Position numbers and translations under genes: made by a program. Positions 35,769 through 46,479 of a stretch of DNA of 64,000 bases are shown here, one piece after another. Each line of letters opens with the position of its first letter. The first letter of the stretch is position 1. The notes under the pieces were generated by a model. It worked only from the letters and a program-made list of their open reading frames with translations, was not told where the DNA came from and ran no database searches. The DNA comes from Epiperipatus broadwayi (lineage: Eukaryota > Onychophora > Udeonychophora > Euonychophora > Peripatidae), in contig JAQFVV010006452.1 in NCBI GenBank assembly GCA_028023455.1, positions 552,501 through 616,500 on the forward strand. Reading direction: 5' to 3'.

Positions 35769-36060
35769 ATATATAGGGTATATAAGCACAGACTTTCACA
35801 TGACTCACCACTCTCCACTCTGTCTCATAACACTGATACACTTGAACACATATATGTGTAGAGATGATAATCTGGACCAACTGATGATTTCTGGTTTAGC
35901 ATGAAATATTGGTATGCTCTCTGCGTGCATTGGTGATTATTTATCTTTTCAACATATATGTGTTCAAGTGTATCAGTGTTATGAGATAGAGTGGAGAGTG
36001 ATGGGTCATGTGAAAGTCTGTGCTCATATATCCTATATATTACATATATAGACACAGGTA
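35769..36060. repeat. Family A foldback, compact form
   Basis: The outer ends TATATAGGGTATATAAGCAC and its complement (..GTGCTCATATATCCTATATA) enclose short arms. The plus-strand HHR-like block (CTGATGA at about 35,881, GAAA at about 35,903) has a 20-nt expansion in stem III (GTATGCTCTCTGCGTGCATT) that replaces the U-H cleavage step, so it should be inactive. The ACAGGTATATAATAAACCTG flank matches the sequence left of the first family A element. Confidence 0.8.
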
Positions 36061-36411
36061 TATAATAAACCTGTGTTCCAATTATTTCAATATATCTTAT
36101 GTAACTAATTCAAACAAAATATTCAAATAGAGCTGTTTATTTGTTTTTGTCATATGTCACACTTTGTTTCTATATTTCATTGGACACATATTTTAATCAC
36201 ATGTTTGACAAATTCAAAATTAAATCTTTAAGACATCTTATTTAAAATAAACATAATCTTTAAATACCTGTATTAATTAGAAAATGGCAGGTAAAATTTA
36301 TGCTAATATTAATAACATTAAAATGTATATATGAAAAATCAAAAATATATGTTTATATCATTTAACAATAAAGTTTTTACTTTTATGTGTATAATATGAT
36401 TAAAAATATAG
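36061..36411. other. AT-rich spacer
   Basis: No gene or repeat-family member recognised. Confidence 0.4.
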
Positions 36412-36690
36412 GTGATTTGAACTCAAACTTTCAAGCATCCATCAACTATCCACACTAACTCATACAACTGATACACATGACCACACACATGTAGAAAAGA
36501 TAAATAATCACCAATATACATGATTCATGCTAAACCAGCATTCATCAGTTGATCCAGATTATTATCTCTCACACATATATATGATTATTTATCTTTTCTA
36601 AATGTGTGTAGTCATGTGTATCAGTTGTATGAGTTAGTGTGGATAGTTGATGGGTGCTTGAAAGTCTGAGTTCAAATTCCCTATATTTAC
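36412..36690. repeat. Family B foldback with a degenerate ribozyme
   Basis: The left arm begins GGTGATTTGAACTCAAAC and the right arm ends TTGAAAGTCTGAGTTCAAAT. Arms pair over about 110 bp. The HHR block (minus strand, 36,505-36,570) keeps CTGATGA, stem II ATGCT/AGCAT and stem I ATCAA, but GAAA has become GAAT, which removes A15.1. Confidence 0.8.
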
Positions 36691-36950
36691 AATTAAAGCC
36701 CCAGGTTTGTGAAGAGTGCCTGGTTTTCAAATATTTATAATATGATTAAATGGAATGTTTTTACAATATTATATAAAATTTACAAAGTGTAAGTTGTCCT
36801 GAAGCTCTTTAAATATAAATAAAACAGAAAATTATATGTACTTAATAGATGTGAATTAATAAAAAGATAGAAAAAACATAGCTATGTGCAATGGTTAAAA
36901 TCTTGAATTATAGCTCAGTCTTAAAAAAAAAAAATCATAATATTTTACTA

Positions 36951-36988
<38 letters not shown>

Positions 36989-36995
36989 ATATATT
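36951..36995. repeat. (TA)n(TG)n microsatellite
   Basis: A pure TA run passes into TGTGTGTGTGTGTA. Confidence 0.95.
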
Positions 36996-37185
36996 GTAAC
37001 AGTACAAAACTATTAAAATAAATAATTGATCAAATAGCTCATAGCTTTGGACACCAAATATCTATGATGGTATAATGATGTAATTTTAATTATCATCAAG
37101 ACACATGATCTGGGCAAGACAAGCCAGATTTGTAACAGAATAAACATATATAACACAATTAATTTACTAAATATTAGTAATATAG

Positions 37186-37375
37186 GGGATTTGACCTCAG
37201 ATTTTTAAGCGCCCTTCAACTATCCACACTATCTCATACAACTGATACACATGACCACACACATGTTGAAAAGATAAATAATCACCAATATACGTATTTC
37301 GTTGCTAAACCCACACTCATCAGTTGGTCCAGATTATCATCTCCCACACACACATATATATAATCAGTGCTCAGT
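37186..37375. repeat. Family B solo unit
   Basis: It starts GGGGATTTGACCTCAG and includes CAACTGATACACATGACCAC and the ribozyme block, ending CACACACATATATATAATCA. It has no inverted partner, like the copy at 17.0 kb. Confidence 0.8.
37275..37340 (-). ncRNA. Hammerhead ribozyme core, family B
   Basis: Minus strand: GATAATC, bulge TGG, ACCAA (37,328-37,324), CTGATGA (37,323-37,317), stem II GTG..CAAC (one extra A makes a bulge; G10.1-C11.1 is restored), GAAA (37,300-37,297), stem III TACGTA, U16.1 at 37,290, A17 at 37,289, TTGGT (37,288-37,284), GATTATT. Both halves of the bulged stem I match the 17.1-kb copy. Confidence 0.62.
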
Positions 37376-37562
37376 TTTCAAATATTTAAATATTACTAGG
37401 TAAATAGCCCCTTACATTCAAACACTACTTTGTAACAATATAAAATACATATATTATTTAATTAATGATTTTTTTTATATTTTAAATGAGACAATAAATT
37501 ATACTAGCTTGAAATAATTATAAACTAATAAGTAAATAGTGTAAATTGTTATAGTATAAATA

Positions 37563-38372
37563 TTAAAACAGGCAAAACTCTACATACAGTAGTTCCACTC
37601 AGAGCAAGTCAGAGTAATCAATGGATGCCAAAAAGCTTGTGCATAAAATCCCTATCTAGTGCCTACTCATCCAATGTCTCCAGACTCATTTCTATCTTGT
37701 GGCTTTCATCAGTGAGAAACCTTGGCTCTGAGAGCACTGCACCTAGATCTTATGAACCAATGCAATCCTCCTGCAGCCACATTTTATCTCTACTTAATGA
37801 CAAAACTATGAGAACAAAATTGAAAACAATAATATTTTCAATCCAAACTCATTAGCTTATATAGACATATAGGTCTGAACTCAGTTCAGTAGCCATATAT
37901 TTTGGGCAGTACCCATACATTTTGGGGTCTTTGGCTCTTTAATAACTATAGCCACCACTATCTTATTAGGCAGAATTGGTATTAATGTATAGGTACTGAA
38001 CTGAATTCAGACCTATATGACTATATAAGCTAATGAGCTTGGATTGAAAATATTATTGTGTTTTATTCTCATAGTTTTGTAGTTAAGTCGAGATAAAAGG
38101 TGGCTTCTGGAAAGTTGCATTAGATCCTAAGGGCTAGGTGCAGTGCTCTCAGATTCAAGGCTCCTCACTGATGAAAACCACAAGCTAGAACCTAGCCTGG
38201 TAATATTAAATGAGTGGGCACTAGCTAGGGATTTTATGCACAAGCCTTCTGGCATTCATTGATTATTCTGGCTTGTACTGAGTGGTACTAATGTATAGAT
38301 AGTTTTGCCTGTTTTAATAACAGTTATGAGCAAGCATAAGATATGGTAATCATGTGATGTTTTGTGCTTTAG
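37563..38372. repeat. Family C full-length foldback dimer
   Basis: Two nearly complete units are inverted about a centre near 37,975 (TATTAGGCAGAATTGGTATT). Each runs outward through TTCAGTACCCATACATTTTG, GAGCTT..ATTGAAAA, the HHR-like block and GGATGCCA..AAGCTTGTGCATAA to GGCAAAACT. HHR-like boxes: minus strand CTGATGA at 37,712-37,706 with GAAA at 37,692-37,689; plus strand CTGATGA at 38,168-38,174 with GAAC. Stem I is partly broken in both. This copy best shows how a C foldback is assembled from two units of about 400 bp. Confidence 0.85.
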
Positions 38373-38544
38373 TATAAATATTGTTGAGCACCTATTTATC
38401 AGTTTAGAATAAATAAATCAATGAAAAACTATTTATATAAAAATATATATGCAAGTATAAATGATTTTTGTATTTTGTAGGTTATATGTTAAAATATTAA
38501 AACTTTCAACTCAGTGTTAAAGATTTAAAATAATTATATTCATG

Positions 38545-38547
<3 letters not shown>

Positions 38548-38584
<37 letters not shown>

Positions 38585-39231
38585 AGTGAGGATTGCCAAT
38601 TCCTCTATAAGCTTTATGATAAATGCTTAGCCAGAGCCAGCACTTAAAATATCTCTGTCAGGAACCCCTCCCCAAAACCCTGACCATGGTTTCATGCTTT
38701 GGCACTTTTCAGAGAGGTGTCAGGGTACAGACACTAGATCTAAAAATACCAACCCAAAGCTAAGCACTTAGCTAAAAGTTATCTATTGAGTGGAAAATCT
38801 GAAATTTTCAGACATCTACATGTCTTCAAACCCAGCTATCCAACTCAAATAGCTATATGGGGCTGATAGATCTTCAGCCATACCATATATTAGTAGTCAT
38901 AGCAATATAAAATTGCATAAGACTTTTGGCAGAGACTATAAATAGTCAAAATAAAAGTCATAGATCAATTCATAGATCACATGACCCTATCTCTTAAGCT
39001 TGTAAGTTATAAACAGTGAGGATTGCCAATTCCTCTACAAGCTTTATGATAAATGCTTAGTCAGAGCCAGCACTTAAAATATCTCTGTCAGGAACCCCTC
39101 CCCAAACCCCTGACCATGGTTTCATGCTTTGGCACTCCTCAGAGAGGTGTCAGGGTAGGTTCAGTCACTAAATCTAAAAATACCAATCCAAAGCTAAGCA
39201 CTTAGCTAAAAGTTATATATATATATATATA
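38548..39231 (-). repeat. Family D tandem dimer inserted between (TA)n runs
   Basis: A (TA)n run (38,548-38,580) is followed at once by AAACAGTGAGGATTGCCAAT, one full unit and most of a second, ending ..CTAAAAGTTA into (TA)n at 39,216-39,231. Putative cleavage positions are 430 bp apart (38,682 and 39,112). The strand given is the one carrying the ribozymes. The first copy has CTGAAAA in place of CTGAGGA (G8 lost). Confidence 0.85.
39091..39166 (-). ncRNA. Hammerhead ribozyme, family D second unit
   Basis: Minus strand: ACCTCT, CTGAGGA (39,142-39,136), stem II GTGC-CAAA-GCAT (39,135-39,124), GAAA (39,123-39,120), CC-AT-GG, U16.1 at 39,113, C17 at 39,112, AGGGGT. The single departure from the 20.4-kb copy is C11.1 to U, giving a G-U pair; C11.1 and G12 form a CpG, so deamination explains it. 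Confidence 0.7.
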
Positions 39232-39608
39232 AGATGTGCTCAGTCTATGTAAAAGGAGTCTTCTTTTTAATTGGTTGTTTAACTTTTTTTTAAAGATTTA
39301 ATGTAAATTAAACAAAAGGTTTTAATATTATAAAAATATATGTGAGAGTAAAGGTATTTTGTTTGATTTGGTTGCTTTAACAATTTTTTTTAAAGATTTA
39401 ATATAAATTAAAAACAAGATTTTATTTTTATAGAAATAAATGTGAGAATTGTAGCCAGCCTGAAAGGCTGTTGTTTTTGTAACAGTTATTTTTAATTGGT
39501 TGCTTTAATATTTTTTTTTTCAGAATTAATTGCTTTGAATAAAATTCTCATAATCAAATTAACCCTCTAAATTAAAATTAAAAACTTTTAAACATATCTG
39601 TTAGAATT
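39232..39608. repeat. Three weak direct repeats
   Basis: AATTGGTTGTTTAACTTTTTTT..AAAGATTTAATGTAAATTAAA (about 39,270) resembles TTTGGTTGCTTTAAC..AAAGATTTAATATAAATTAAA (about 39,368) and AATTGGTTGCTTTAAT.. (about 39,495). Period is about 100 bp. Nothing is encoded. Confidence 0.6.
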
Positions 39609-39770
39609 GTAACCATTAGAAACCAACCAGTAACCACCTAAACATTCACAATATAAATAGTAATCAATGTTTTTCATTGTTGTCAAGGCAACCTGACAAC
39701 AATGAAAAACATTGATTACTATTTATATTGTGAATGTTTAGGTGGTTACTGGTTGGTTTCTAATGGTTAC
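39609..39770. repeat. Perfect 77-bp palindrome (family H MITE)
   Basis: 39,609-39,685 and 39,694-39,770 are exact reverse complements around AGGCAACC. The outer end is GTAACCATTAGAAACCAACC. It has no coding content and no ribozyme core. Phrases shared with 25.05-25.19 and 48.4-48.96 kb are GTTGTCAAGGCAAC and GGTTTCTAATG. Confidence 0.95.
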
Positions 39771-40292
39771 ATATTTATCCCAGCTTTAAGCATTATTTTA
39801 TCTGTTAGAATTGATATGTGAATTTGGCAGCATTACAGACAATTATTAATGGCAGAGTTAGTGTGAACTGCATGATATCAAACTACATGATTTCAATTAC
39901 ATGCTAATCAAAATTAAATGTAAGTACAATACTACAGCATCTATTTCCCCCCCTCACTAATTATCACATTTCAAATATAAATTTATATAATGTAATTACA
40001 TTTTCTTCATGATTTAAATACTATACCTATTCAGTTCTGTACTGTAGTTAAAAGCACATGTACTGATTTTTTTATCCGAATATTTTCTAATAATGATGCA
40101 ATTACTTTCTTCTTATAAAATATGCTTTGTATTAAAAGTTACAGAGTATCAAATATAAAGGGTGGAATGATTTCATTTGCATAAAATGCTTGTAATATAA
40201 ATTACAGTTTAGTTATGTATAGTTTTTTTTTAAATCAATCAGTTAAACAGCATTGTGGACAAACACTGACTCAGACAGCAGACAAAATAGGG

Positions 40293-40294
<2 letters not shown>
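39771..40294. other. AT-rich spacer
   Basis: No gene or repeat-family member recognised. Confidence 0.4.
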
Positions 40295-40373
<79 letters not shown>

Positions 40374-40643
40374 CACAATTACTTCTCTATAAAGCTGCTT
40401 TAATATTTCAACCAGCAGACTGGTTTTCATCAGAAAGCCCAGAATTTTAAAAAATTTTAGCCTATAGGAATTAGTTTTGTTATCTAATATGTAAATGTAA
40501 TTTTTTAGTGTTTAAATTCTAGAAATAGCCATTTTGCTCTGCTTTCTGATGAAAACCAGTCTGCTGGTTGAAGTATTAAAGCAGCTTTATAGAGAAGTAA
40601 TTGTGTGTTTTTTTATTAGTATTTTTATATTTCCTTGAGTTTG

Positions 40644-40678
<35 letters not shown>
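40295..40678. repeat. Family G foldback between (TA)n runs
   Basis: The 66-bp arms at 40,373-40,438 and 40,541-40,606 are near-perfect complements, separated by about 100 bp. (TA)n lies at 40,295-40,368 and 40,649-40,678. Each arm contains an HHR-like core (listed separately). Confidence 0.88.
40397..40438 (-). ncRNA. Hammerhead-like core, family G left arm
   Basis: Minus strand: GCTTT (40,438-40,434), CTGATGA (40,433-40,427), one A, stem II AACCAG-TCTG-CTGGTT (6 bp, 40,425-40,410), GAAA (40,409-40,406), TATT (40,405-40,402), AAAGC (40,401-40,397). Stem I is a perfect 5 bp. Stem III can be only A15.1-U16.1 with a TA loop and U17, far shorter than usual, and 10.1 is an unpaired A. The right arm (40,541-40,583, plus) has GAAG in place of GAAA. 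It is HHR-like and possibly dimer-dependent. Confidence 0.48.
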
Positions 40679-40680
<2 letters not shown>

Positions 40681-42265
40681 ATTGGAAATAATAAGTAAGG
40701 TTTTAAAAAAATTAGTATAGTTAGAAAAAAAAAACATTACTTTGAGAAATAGTAAAATGTCTAAATTGTTTGTTAAAAACAGAATTGAATAAGATAATCT
40801 TTAATAAGAGAATATATTATTTAAAAATGATACCAGTGTGTCTTTTATTCATAGAGGAATATAACTGAATCAGCATTAAAGATTTTGGTTTAAATTGGGA
40901 GAAATTCAGAGTAGTCAATTAGTAAAGTGGAAAAAATGATTGGCGAAAAACAACAGCAAACTGAACCTATTTCTACAAAATGTTGTCTGAATAAACTTCT
41001 TTGCCTTTAGCCGATAATGCCAAATCTGTGGTTACTTTTCTTTGTATTTGTAAACTATTCTATATAAAAAAGTAGAGTGTTGTTTTTTTTTTTTTACTTA
41101 TAACCTTAGTCACGTGAATAGAACGATGTCGGCATTACTTGGATAATAAAAGAATCAGTATATATGAGTGAAACCATTATTGATATTTACTAATTCTATT
41201 AAATAACAATATTTCTATACTAATTAAACTAAGGTATTTAATATCAATAATTAATATTATTTATGTAAATGTATGTCAGTACTCTTTTTTAGTTTATTTA
41301 TGAATTCCTTTTTTACTTTATTTATTAGTTTTTATAACGTTCGGTGAATGTAAAAAAATACTTTAAACTGTATTGGTAATTATCTTTTAGTTAATTATAA
41401 TTACAAATTCAAATATTAGTTTAATGATACATTGATAAATATTTTTACTAATTTTGAAGTTTAAAATAGTATTAGAATTCCTTTTTGAATAATTTACTTT
41501 GTATTTTAAGGAAATGATTATTATATATTCAAAATAGAATATATTTAATTCATTGATTTCTATTGTGATTATAATTATTTAAAATCAGTAAGAATGAGTT
41601 AAAAATTATTTTTAAACTTGTCTAAGATTAGTTGCTTTCTAAATTAAGTTTTATGTATTTTAATATTAAGATGTTTTAATTTTTATGAATGTATTGCGTT
41701 TTTCTCTTACATGGCTTTTGACTATGATAAGAATATGGACTTCTTAGCTATTATTTATATTTAATATAAAGAGATTGAATAATTATATTTCTGTATATAT
41801 ATATTATTTAAAATTAAAGGTCAATATTATTAATTATTAATCTTTATAAAAAAAAAGTTTAATGTTGGTTGATTTGCTACTTATTTGTATACTAGCTTGA
41901 TTCACAGTGTCGTGATTTCCTAACCTAAATTTCTGGGAAATATACAGCATATGGACGTATGTATATATATATAGTTATGACTTTCTTTCAGGTCACCAGT
42001 CAGTGATATATTGAAAAGTATAAGTCTTTCATACTTTCATTATCAAATCAAAAAAGGCATACTTTCAAACTATTTATATTTCGATATGTCATGAACAACA
42101 AATTACTATTTCTTTAAGATGACAATCTAATTATGAGATCTGACAATCATTAGGCCCTGGAAAATAATGTAATGCTATAAAGTAAATATAATTTAAATCT
42201 TTGATTCTGAATAGCCATCATTATAATCTAAAAAAAATCAAGTTTTTTTTAACAAACTATATGTT
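40679..42265. other. AT-rich spacer
   Basis: No gene, RNA gene or repeat-family member recognised. Confidence 0.45.
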
Positions 42266-42278
42266 TGATTGTAAATAT

Positions 42279-42848
42279 CATCATCATCATTATCATTATC
42301 AACCATTATTAATACACTGCAGGATGAAGGTCTCTCCAAGTTCAATCTATCTTTTCTGATCTTTAGCTTCTCTTCCCTACATCACCCTTGCACACTTTCT
42401 TACTTCATCTATCCATCTCACATGTGGTCTCTTTCTGGGTCTTTTACAATCTCTTGAAATACAGTTTAAGATTTTCATTGTCCATTTATTATCATCTCTT
42501 CTAGGAATATTTCTAGCCCAACTCCACTTCAGTCTTTTAATTTTTTCAATGAGATTAGTAACACCTGTTTGTTCTCTTATCCATATATTGCATTTTTGAT
42601 CTCTTCTTGTTAGAACCTGCATCTCTCCCTACTTCTTTGAGTAGTCTGAAGTCTCTATATTGCTCTTATATTAAGTGTCCAAGTCTCAGATCCATAAGTA
42701 AGAACTGATGAAACACATTTATTAAAAACTTTGCTTTTCAAACACATAGACATATTTCCTTTTAATATCAAGTTATTTCTACCAAAAGCACTACAACCAA
42801 GTTTAATTCTATGATTAATTTCATCCATTATGTTTCCATCTGTACAGA
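42279..42848 (-). mobile_element. RTE-type retrotransposon, 5'-truncated, with 13-bp target duplication
   Basis: The copy is bounded by TGATTGTAAATAT at 42,266-42,278 and 42,849-42,861. On the minus strand it runs from the RT thumb region (..MDEINHRIKLG..) to the C-terminus (..PRKRPHVRWIDEVRKCA) and a (GAT)n tail (42,279-42,300). A frameshift and stop near 42,635 separate the two coding pieces (42,894-42,655 and 42,622-42,377). The element is dead on arrival, but its ends are intact and define the insertion. Confidence 0.88.
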
Positions 42849-42861
42849 TGATTGTAAATAT

Positions 42862-43537
42862 ATACTTACAAATATTAAATATTGTTATTTTCAATAAGTA
42901 GTTAGTAATGAAACTCTCATTAATGCCACTTAATTAGTAGAAAATAACAATTACTAGATTTTCAAATAAAATAAAAATAATAAGCTTTATTATATACAAT
43001 ACATAAAACTGTTATAAAATACGAAAGTATTTTTTCATGTTACACTATAAATATTTAAGATTAAATTTGTGCATACTTTTTATCTGATTAATATGTGTAT
43101 AATTTTAAAATAACAATTTAGAGAAGAAGAAAAAAACAAAAAGGTAATTAACCAAGAATATTTACTATGTGCAGCTAGTAATTGAATTCTTAATAATGTC
43201 ATTTTGTTAAAAGAGCAAATAAATATTACATTTTCAAACAATTACAGTAAGAAAATAAATACATTACATAAAGTATGTAAACTCTTATAAAATATAAACA
43301 AATAAAAATAATTAATATTTTATGTTTAAAATATCAAAAATTTATAAAAAATAAAATTGTAATTAATCTGGAATATCTTTGATGTTTATCAAGTAATCGA
43401 GTTTTCAATAATATCATTTAGTTAATAAGGTAAGCAAACATTCATTAAGAAACCATCAATGCAATATACATATAAAGTTCACCATAAAATAAACAACAAT
43501 AATAAATATAATAATACATACAAATTTATAATTAAAA
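42862..43537. other. AT-rich spacer
   Basis: No gene. AATAAA-like phrases are frequent because of base composition, not because of a gene end. Confidence 0.4.
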
Positions 43538-43548
43538 TGACTTTTGTT

Positions 43549-46423
43549 CTTTTTTTTTTTTCAGTGATGAAACTTTATTCATAAGAAAACAGATACAAAT
43601 ACAGTTAGAAAAAGGTTTACAAGGGAGTGATTATATTGTAAATTGAAATTTCAGGAGCAACATGATGAGGGGAAGATACATGTGAAAAGGGAATGGGAAG
43701 TGGAAATAGGAAAGGGTGTGTAGTCCAGGCCAGTCTGATATGCATGTCTTCATTGAGCAAGCACTGCATTGGTCACAAACATTTAAATTATTGAGTTCTA
43801 TGACCGAGGCTGAGAGGATGTGAGTTGGAGGATTTCCCAAGTATCTGTGAGGAGTGGAGGTGGGGGCAAGTTTGGTATCTCTGGTTTTGAGAGAGTGAAT
43901 TAGGTCCAATAGCTTTTGATTCACTGAGTGTACTCTCTGGTCAAAAATAATGTCACATCGGAGCAACCAGAGTGCATAGATGAGGAAAACAGTCTAATAG
44001 TTACAAAGACTCCTGTTTCTATGGATTCTTGGAGGTTGAAGATGGTGTTCCTGTGCAAGGAAAGGCAGGAGTTGATGACATGTCTCACTCCAAGCAGAAA
44101 GGGACATTTAAGTAGGAAGTGCTGGAGAGTTTCATTGTCAGTTTTACAGAGCTGGCATAAGGAAGAGATCTTGGTGAAACCCCTACTGTTGACTAAAATT
44201 GATTTGTGGGAAGGTAGTGAAGGTTGATTTTGAGGAGGAAATTGAGTAATTTGTCTCAAGGGACCACCCTTTGAATTTGTGAATTAATTGAGCATTGGTA
44301 AGTTTGAGGACTGTAGGGGAGACAATGGAGAAGTATGTGGTTTGATTAAAAACTTCCCAGTATTTTAGTTTGCCACTGATGGATGGTATAACAAAGCCAG
44401 CCTTTGTAGGATGTTGGCAATGAGTGAGGTCCATGACCTGGGCCTGCTACTGGGAGGAGGAGTATCAGTGGGTGTGATAATGATATGCACTAGGTTGGCA
44501 GGAAATTGACTTAGGAGTGTGGGTTTAATGTTGTGAGATCTCTGAATCATAAGTGTCGATAGAATGCAGTCCCAACTCATTGTGATTTTTAGAAAAACAA
44601 GTTTTTTTAGGCTGATGGCCACCACCTTTCTGCCCCAGAGAAAATGGGTGCAAAGGGAATTGGATTTTGGATATAAAGGTAGGTAGAACAATGTGGAGGT
44701 AATATGCTATTTTAGGAAACACTAGAAGATTGAGGAGGGTGACTTTTCTCATAAAGGGAGAAGTAGGTGCCTTTGATACCACTTAGGGTGGATATGCTTT
44801 GATACAGTGCAGTTTGGACCCATACCCTCATGTCCTTAGCTGACACCATGAGGAGGAATCCTTGTGTGGCTTGGCATTAAAGGTGGAATGAATTTGTTTA
44901 CTGGAAGATGGTTGCCAGGCTGATGATTTATTGCTTTTAAATTCCAGCCTGTATGTTTCAGTGTACCAGGTGAGGATCTGTTGAAGCCTGGAGATGAGAC
45001 TGACTGAGGAAAGAAAGACAACCACATCATCTACATAAGCAAGGCATTTGATGCTTTTTCTCAGTGCAGGAATGAGGATATCAGGGAGGTCATATTACAG
45101 CCTGAGCAAAAGGGGGTTCAGAAAGGTGGTGAACAACAATGTACTCAGCGGAGAGGCCTGAGGGATGGATATGTTAGGTGTGAAGCCAGGTGGAACTTTC
45201 CAATCCAAGGTAACTAGGATTTTTCTGTTGGACAGGAGATTGTGGAGGATGGACAGGAGGGCCTCTGGTAGGTTCAGGTCCCTGAGGGAACTGAGAAGCA
45301 GGTTGACCCTAACAGAGTCAAAGGCTGCCCTGATGTCTAGTTGGACAGTGATAGGCCTGACATTTTGAGATTTCCTAGCATGCTCAATGGTCATCTTAAA
45401 GAGTGTGGCATCCCAAGAATGAAGTGCTCCTTACAAACAGACTGTGAGGCAGAAAGGGCAGGAAGTATGAATTGTTCTAGTGATTCTTTGATGGTAGACT
45501 CAATAAGCTTTATGAGCAGAGAGGTCATTGAAATGGGCCTAAAACTCTTGAGCTCAGTAGGTGGCTGATCTTTCTTAAGGGAAGGGACTAATGTTACCAG
45601 CTAGAGGCCCTCAATGATGCAAGCACCTGAGGCCAGCTTGTTGATCATGTTAAGAGTAATGGGGATGGTGAACTGATTTACGTGGAGAAGCAGTAACTTG
45701 GGTATGGCATGAGGACTAGGCTGGACATGGTCAGAGAAGCTTTTCAGTTTGTTAAGTAGCATGGCCTGGTTGATGCTAGGATCAGAGTTGATATTCAAAG
45801 TTGATGGCATAGTGAAAGGAGGTATGTCAGCATTGAGAATCATGTGCTTGTAATGGTTTCTCAAATGAAGGAGCAATTCCTCACCTATGTAGGATTTTTT
45901 GTCAACCATGATAGAAAGAGGGGTGGTTTGCTTCCTGTGGAAACCAAGAGTTCTGTCCAGGTAACTTATGGTCCAATAATGCTGATTCCACACATATCTC
46001 TGGGTGCATTTGACCGAGATGTACCCAGCCAAGGCCTTTTGAGCATCATGGTATTGAAGTTTCATCTGGATGATGGTGTTAAGGTCTAACAGCCCACTCT
46101 CCTGATACTTCAGTTGCTCTGAAATTTTGTCCATGAAAGCCACAAACTTGAGTGGCCTTTGGAAATTCCAGGTGTATTTGTAGATGGCATCTTTCAGGAT
46201 TTCCACAAATGCCAACCATGCAGAGATGGGCTCCATTTGAAGGATATTGATTTTATGAAAGTATATATAAATTTCTGAAAGCAATGCTATTGGTCTATTT
46301 TGTTTGTTGAGGAATTGTGTTGTTATTCTGAGGCCAAGTTTACTGGGGGGGCCAGAGTTAATGTCAGAGGAAAGGTGTAATGCCTTATGATCTGAAAAAG
46401 GTATGATATGGATTTGGGTGAAG
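43549..46423 (-). mobile_element. Non-LTR retrotransposon (LINE), 5'-truncated, with poly-A and 11-bp target duplication
   Basis: The flanks TGACTTTTGTT (43,538-43,548 and 46,424-46,434) match exactly. On the minus strand the 3' end has AATAAAG about 12 bp before a 12-base A tail (43,550-43,561 as T on the plus strand). The element is visibly richer in G+C than everything around it, so it entered recently on this window's scale, or its source keeps a different composition. It belongs to a LINE group separate from the RTE copies (poly-A tail, zinc-knuckle C-terminus). I cannot assign the clade. Confidence 0.9.
43640..46284 (-). pseudogene. LINE reverse transcriptase, broken by stops and frameshifts
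   Basis: Pieces in order on the minus strand: a 227-residue region before RT (46,284-45,601) ending in an amber stop; then, in the same frame, LKSFRPISMTSLLIKLIEST (fingers) to about 45,410; after a frameshift, motif A LDIRAAFDSV (45,340-45,310) and motif B SIPQASPLSTLLF (about 45,165-45,130); then motif C YVDD (45,038-45,027) followed by VVVFLSS; then thumb-like LLVFPKIAYYL (about 44,720). A Cys-His knuckle, CQLCKTDNETLQHFLLKCPF, lies at about 44,157-44,100. Motif B has Ser and Ala where G-x-P-Q-G is normal. The N-terminal endonuclease is missing through truncation. Confidence 0.85.
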
Positions 46424-46479
46424 TGACTTTTGTTTGTTATATTTTTTTATAATATTGAATATAATTACAAGCATGTTAA

